64,000 bases of DNA from Euzebyella marina. GTDB taxonomy: Bacteria > Bacteroidota > Bacteroidia > Flavobacteriales > Flavobacteriaceae. The notes beneath the pieces are model-generated. The model was given only the letters and a program-made list of their open reading frames with translations. It ran no database searches and was not told the DNA's origin. A program made the position numbers and the translations under genes. Where the stretch lies: positions 867,131 through 931,130 of the forward strand of contig NZ_JACYFK010000002.1 of assembly GCF_014855515.1 (NCBI RefSeq), read 5' to 3'. Shown piece by piece: positions 61,893 to 64,000 of the stretch (positions within the stretch are counted from its first letter, which is position 1; each line of letters starts with the position of its first letter).

Positions 61893-62802
61893 AAATAATT
61901 AAACGTTTCGAACGCTTCATTCACCAACCTAAATTACATTCGCAATTTTATATGTTGGAAATCATAGTTGGTAACGACCTAAAATACTAAAATTAAAATC
62001 AGTAAATGAAATCCTGAATTCAAATATTACATTATGGCATGCCACTATCTCCCCAACAGATTTACTTAGAATTTGCGAAGTATCCCATTAATTTACAATC
62101 CTAACAATATTTACCAAATCAATCTTTATTCAAAAAATATAACTTATCACTAGAAATTTAATAGACGTGTGTCACGAATTGTTTTTACATCACTCTATGC
62201 TATTCTCAAGTGTATATCGCTGATATGTATTTAATAAAAAAAAATAATTAACTTGACTAAAATTGTAAGAAAGTTTACTGAATTCGAGATTTGGTCATGA
62301 TATTTTTTCGTGGCGTAATCGTTATTTGTGCCTATTCGCTCAATATTGGTAGCGTTTTTAGTAAACTACCTACTGCGCTGGTTGGAAGCAAAGCTCTTTA
62401 TGTCATGGTAAAGAACTTAGGGTTAAAGTGCTTGTTAAGTGGAACTTTAAACGATGATTCAGTGCAATTTTAGATAAGGATGTGCTACTCTCAAGCACAT
62501 CCTATCTTAAAAATACTCAAATATTGTTCTTTATTGATGAATAGTGGTCTCGATGTAATTCAGCATCCAACTAATTTTCATCAGCGGTCGCAAATTTTCA
62601 TCGATTTCTTTTTAGATTAAACCGTTTATCAAGTTTCCCAATGAAAGTTATTCCATCAATATTTTACCTATCGACTGGTCCTTTCTTTCACCTGTACTCA
62701 ATCCAAGGGGTAGTTAGACTGAGAAAGACATTTTGTTGCTTCAAATTAGTACAGCAAACTCAAATGGATTCTAGGTAGTTCAGTTAACCTAGAAAATATG
62801 AT
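61893..62802. other. Gene-poor region, about 0.9 kb
   Basis: AT-rich with stops in all frames. A 60-codon plus-strand frame at 62291-62473 has no coding character. No repeat, RNA gene or convincing promoter was recognised. Confidence 0.45.
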
Positions 62803-62895
62803 CTAATCGATTATTTCCACCATCAAAAGAAAGATAGCGATTGTCAAGGCTATGATAGTGAATGTATATATAATGTTATTTTCTTTTTTCTCCAA
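62803..62895 (-). CDS. Possible 30-residue single-pass membrane protein
   Basis: TTG at 62895 to TAG at 62803, 9 bp after the stop of the 55-aa gene upstream. A charged MEKKENN start precedes a hydrophobic helix (IIYTFTIIALTIAIFLLMV) and an acidic end. Only the membrane character supports it. Confidence 0.3.
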   Translation of the reverse strand: MEKKENNIIYTFTIIALTIAIFLLMVEIID

Positions 62896-62904
62896 GGTTT
62901 CTCA

Positions 62905-63072
62905 TTAAAAAGGAAATCCTGTAAAGATTCGATAGAAAAAAGCATAGAGTACTACTGAGAATAAAATTATGGTAAACCATGTGAACGCTTTAAAATAGTT
63001 TCGAATCACGAAATTTCCTATGTTTCTAATGCTGTCCAGATAAATGTTCTTAATAAGAGTAATTGTATTCAT
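62905..63072 (-). CDS. Possible 55-residue membrane protein
   Basis: From the ATG at 63072 (an upstream ATG at 63105 adds 11 residues). A basic amphipathic N-terminal half (ITLIKNIYLDSIRNIGNFVI) precedes one hydrophobic helix (FTWFTIILFSVVLYAFFY). Possibly a small membrane peptide co-transcribed with the 30-codon frame downstream. Confidence 0.4.
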   Translation of the reverse strand: MNTITLIKNIYLDSIRNIGNFVIRNYFKAFTWFTIILFSVVLYAFFYRIFTGFPF

Positions 63073-63214
63073 ATTCGGGGGTTTTAATTTGAAGCAAATA
63101 TGCAACCTATGAATATGGTACCAATTATTATCTGTTAAACAGATAGTTTATTCGATGAATTAAAGTAGTGTAGGTATTTACATATATTCAAATAACAGTG
63201 GTTTATAAGTCATG

Positions 63215-63478
63215 CTACATTAATCTTTTTATAAAAAGTAAAGTTTTCAATAGGTAAAAGGCATATTGTTCACCATATTCCTGAGGGTCTTTCATTTTTT
63301 GGCAATCCTGAAAATTTTTAACCATGTCCATCCAAAATTCTTTAGTCGATTTTTGGTTGAATGGGATGTGGACAGTCCAAGATTCTAATAATATAATGGT
63401 TTGATTGATGTTTTCCTTACGATAAATATCGGATTGAAAACTACTCAATTCCTTGTATAGAGTTTCTAAATCCTTCAT
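63215..63478 (-). CDS. Small helical protein, family of three in this window (copy 3)
   Basis: 87 residues; LSSFQSDIYRKENINQ near the N-terminus and YAFYLLKTLLFIKRL at the end match the family pattern seen at 904-1191 and 17626-17892. A 14-bp perfect palindrome identical to the core of the one near copy 2 lies 184 bp upstream (63662-63675). Function unknown. Confidence 0.6.
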   Translation of the reverse strand: MKDLETLYKELSSFQSDIYRKENINQTIILLESWTVHIPFNQKSTKEFWMDMVKNFQDCQKMKDPQEYGEQYAFYLLKTLLFIKRLM

Positions 63479-63661
63479 TATTGCTGACTTTTGTAAAAAA
63501 TTGACAACCGGCCCGCTATATAATTGGACCGGTTATCTGTGGGGGTTTTTATTCAAAAAGCTCAATTCGAATTATTATCTATCTCTCAATATAATGCTCC
63601 AAAATTGTTTACTAATATGCAAAATTGCAAACAATTGTTGCGAGAGTTTATGGAATTGTGG

Positions 63662-63675
63662 CGAAAACGTTTTCG
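63662..63675. promoter_or_regulatory. 14-bp perfect palindrome CGAAAACGTTTTCG
   Basis: Identical to the core of the 20-bp palindrome at 18187-18206. It lies upstream of copy 3 of the small helical family and beyond the terminator of the PorP/SprF gene, so it most likely belongs to the promoter region of copy 3. Confidence 0.5.
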
Positions 63676-63696
63676 TTAGTTGAATTATTACTTCGT

Positions 63697-63734
63697 AAAA
63701 CAAACTGGCCAGTTCCTTCTTATGAACTGGCCAG
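63697..63734 (-). terminator. Rho-independent terminator of the PorP/SprF gene
   Basis: Perfect 11-bp stem CTGGCCAGTTC / GAACTGGCCAG (63705-63715 and 63724-63734) with an 8-nt loop; on the minus strand it is followed by TTTGTTTT. It lies 25 bp after the stop at 63760. Confidence 0.85.
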
Positions 63735-63759
63735 CTATATCTGAATAAAACGAAGACTT

Positions 63760-64000
63760 CTATATTCTCAATCTCATGAACAGCTCATGGGTACCCTTTT
63801 CAACACCGCCAACAGGTTTTTCCAAGGCGTTCTCATAAGCATACCCTACGTCTAATCCTCCACTGATATTGAGCAAGAATAGACCGCTGATACTTTCGCT
63901 AAACCTGTAACCCGCGCCGATAGTGAAACGCTCTGCAAAACCCACCATACCGGTGAGCTCATAGGAAACCGGGGAAGCGGTAACAAAACGAAGCATATTG
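63760..64000 (-). CDS. PorP/SprF family type IX secretion membrane protein, C-terminal part
   Basis: About 79 residues before the window edge. SYELTGMVGFAERFTIGAGY, then SGLFLLNISGGLDVGYAYEN and the ending GTHELFMRLRI are the C-terminal strands of PorP/SprF proteins, outer-membrane components linked to type IX secretion and often encoded beside adhesins with a gliding-type sorting signal. Start and upstream partner are outside the window. Confidence 0.8.
   Translation of the reverse strand, partial: NMLRFVTASPVSYELTGMVGFAERFTIGAGYRFSESISGLFLLNISGGLDVGYAYENALEKPVGGVEKGTHELFMRLRI

Noticed and set aside
62291..62473. 60-codon plus-strand frame in the gene-poor region
   Set aside because: No family, no membrane pattern of consistent kind, no promoter, and codon use unlike coding sequence nearby.

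Overview
The window looks like a chromosome segment of a marine Flavobacteriaceae bacterium (Bacteroidota; Maribacter/Zobellia/Muricauda-like). The reasons are: a PorP/SprF-type protein of the type IX secretion family at the right edge, Bacteroidota-style TAnnTTTG -7 promoter elements, many regulators of flavobacterial type (Crp/Fnr of about 190 aa, AraC, single-domain response regulators), an alginate-lyase-family enzyme, and BfmA/MobB mobilisation genes. No rRNA gene, intact tRNA gene or CRISPR array was seen.

Left part (1-38,100), host chromosome. 1-6,400 holds an outer-membrane barrel (cut by the edge), a small helical protein, a response regulator, two STAS-like proteins in tandem and a very large PAS5-GAF-AAA+ sigma-54-type regulator; two near-identical palindromes precede the STAS-like operon. 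6,830-8,450 is an ECF sigma factor - small protein - MscS-like channel unit. 9,000-16,740 holds an SDR protein, an AraC regulator and a complete RND efflux operon (adaptor, pump, TolC-like channel). 18,297-26,068 is a light-related block: an AraC regulator fused to a BLUF blue-light domain, a divergent AraC paralogue without BLUF, a kinase-like protein lacking an H-box, and the operon TetR - ABC1/UbiB kinase - DUF2256 - cryptochrome-DASH. 26,200-37,700 holds ordinary accessory genes (LysE-like, DUF1801, DUF4406, Crp/Fnr, serine hydrolase, response regulator, FAD protein, GH13 enzyme, DUF808, DUF892, PNPOx-like).

Right part (39,288-60,457), a mobilisable genomic island of about 21 kb. It ends beside a tyrosine integrase and BfmA/MobB mobilisation genes and is bordered by two related attachment-like sequences, each ending in GTCGGGATGACTG. 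The cargo is a sulfur and redox module: YeeE/YedE-type transporter halves with a broken porin between them, cytochrome bd oxidase, a DoxX - DsrE-like - SoxB-like - TlpA operon, and peroxiredoxin - persulfide-dioxygenase/rhodanese (CstB-like) - Dps. All four transcription units carry a GTAAC-N4-GTTAC palindrome exactly 22 bp upstream of a TAnnTTTG-like -7 element, the geometry of a class II Crp/Fnr-family activator site. This is the strongest candidate for an undescribed system: a transferable, jointly regulated sulfide/persulfide/thiosulfate and oxidative-stress module. The yeeE-porin unit of this copy is decaying (a nonsense codon in yeeE, two lesions in the porin). The remaining island DNA (51,500-56,900) is accessory and partly degraded: methyltransferase and RhuM fragments joined together, a collagen-like lipoprotein, a catalytically depleted SRAP protein, small tandem paralogues, an IS3-type transposase fragment and an XRE regulator.

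To the right of the island the chromosome resumes with an alginate-lyase-family enzyme, a gene-poor kilobase, tiny membrane proteins, a third copy of the small helical family and the PorP/SprF gene running off the edge. All family assignments come from reading motifs by eye; no database search was run.
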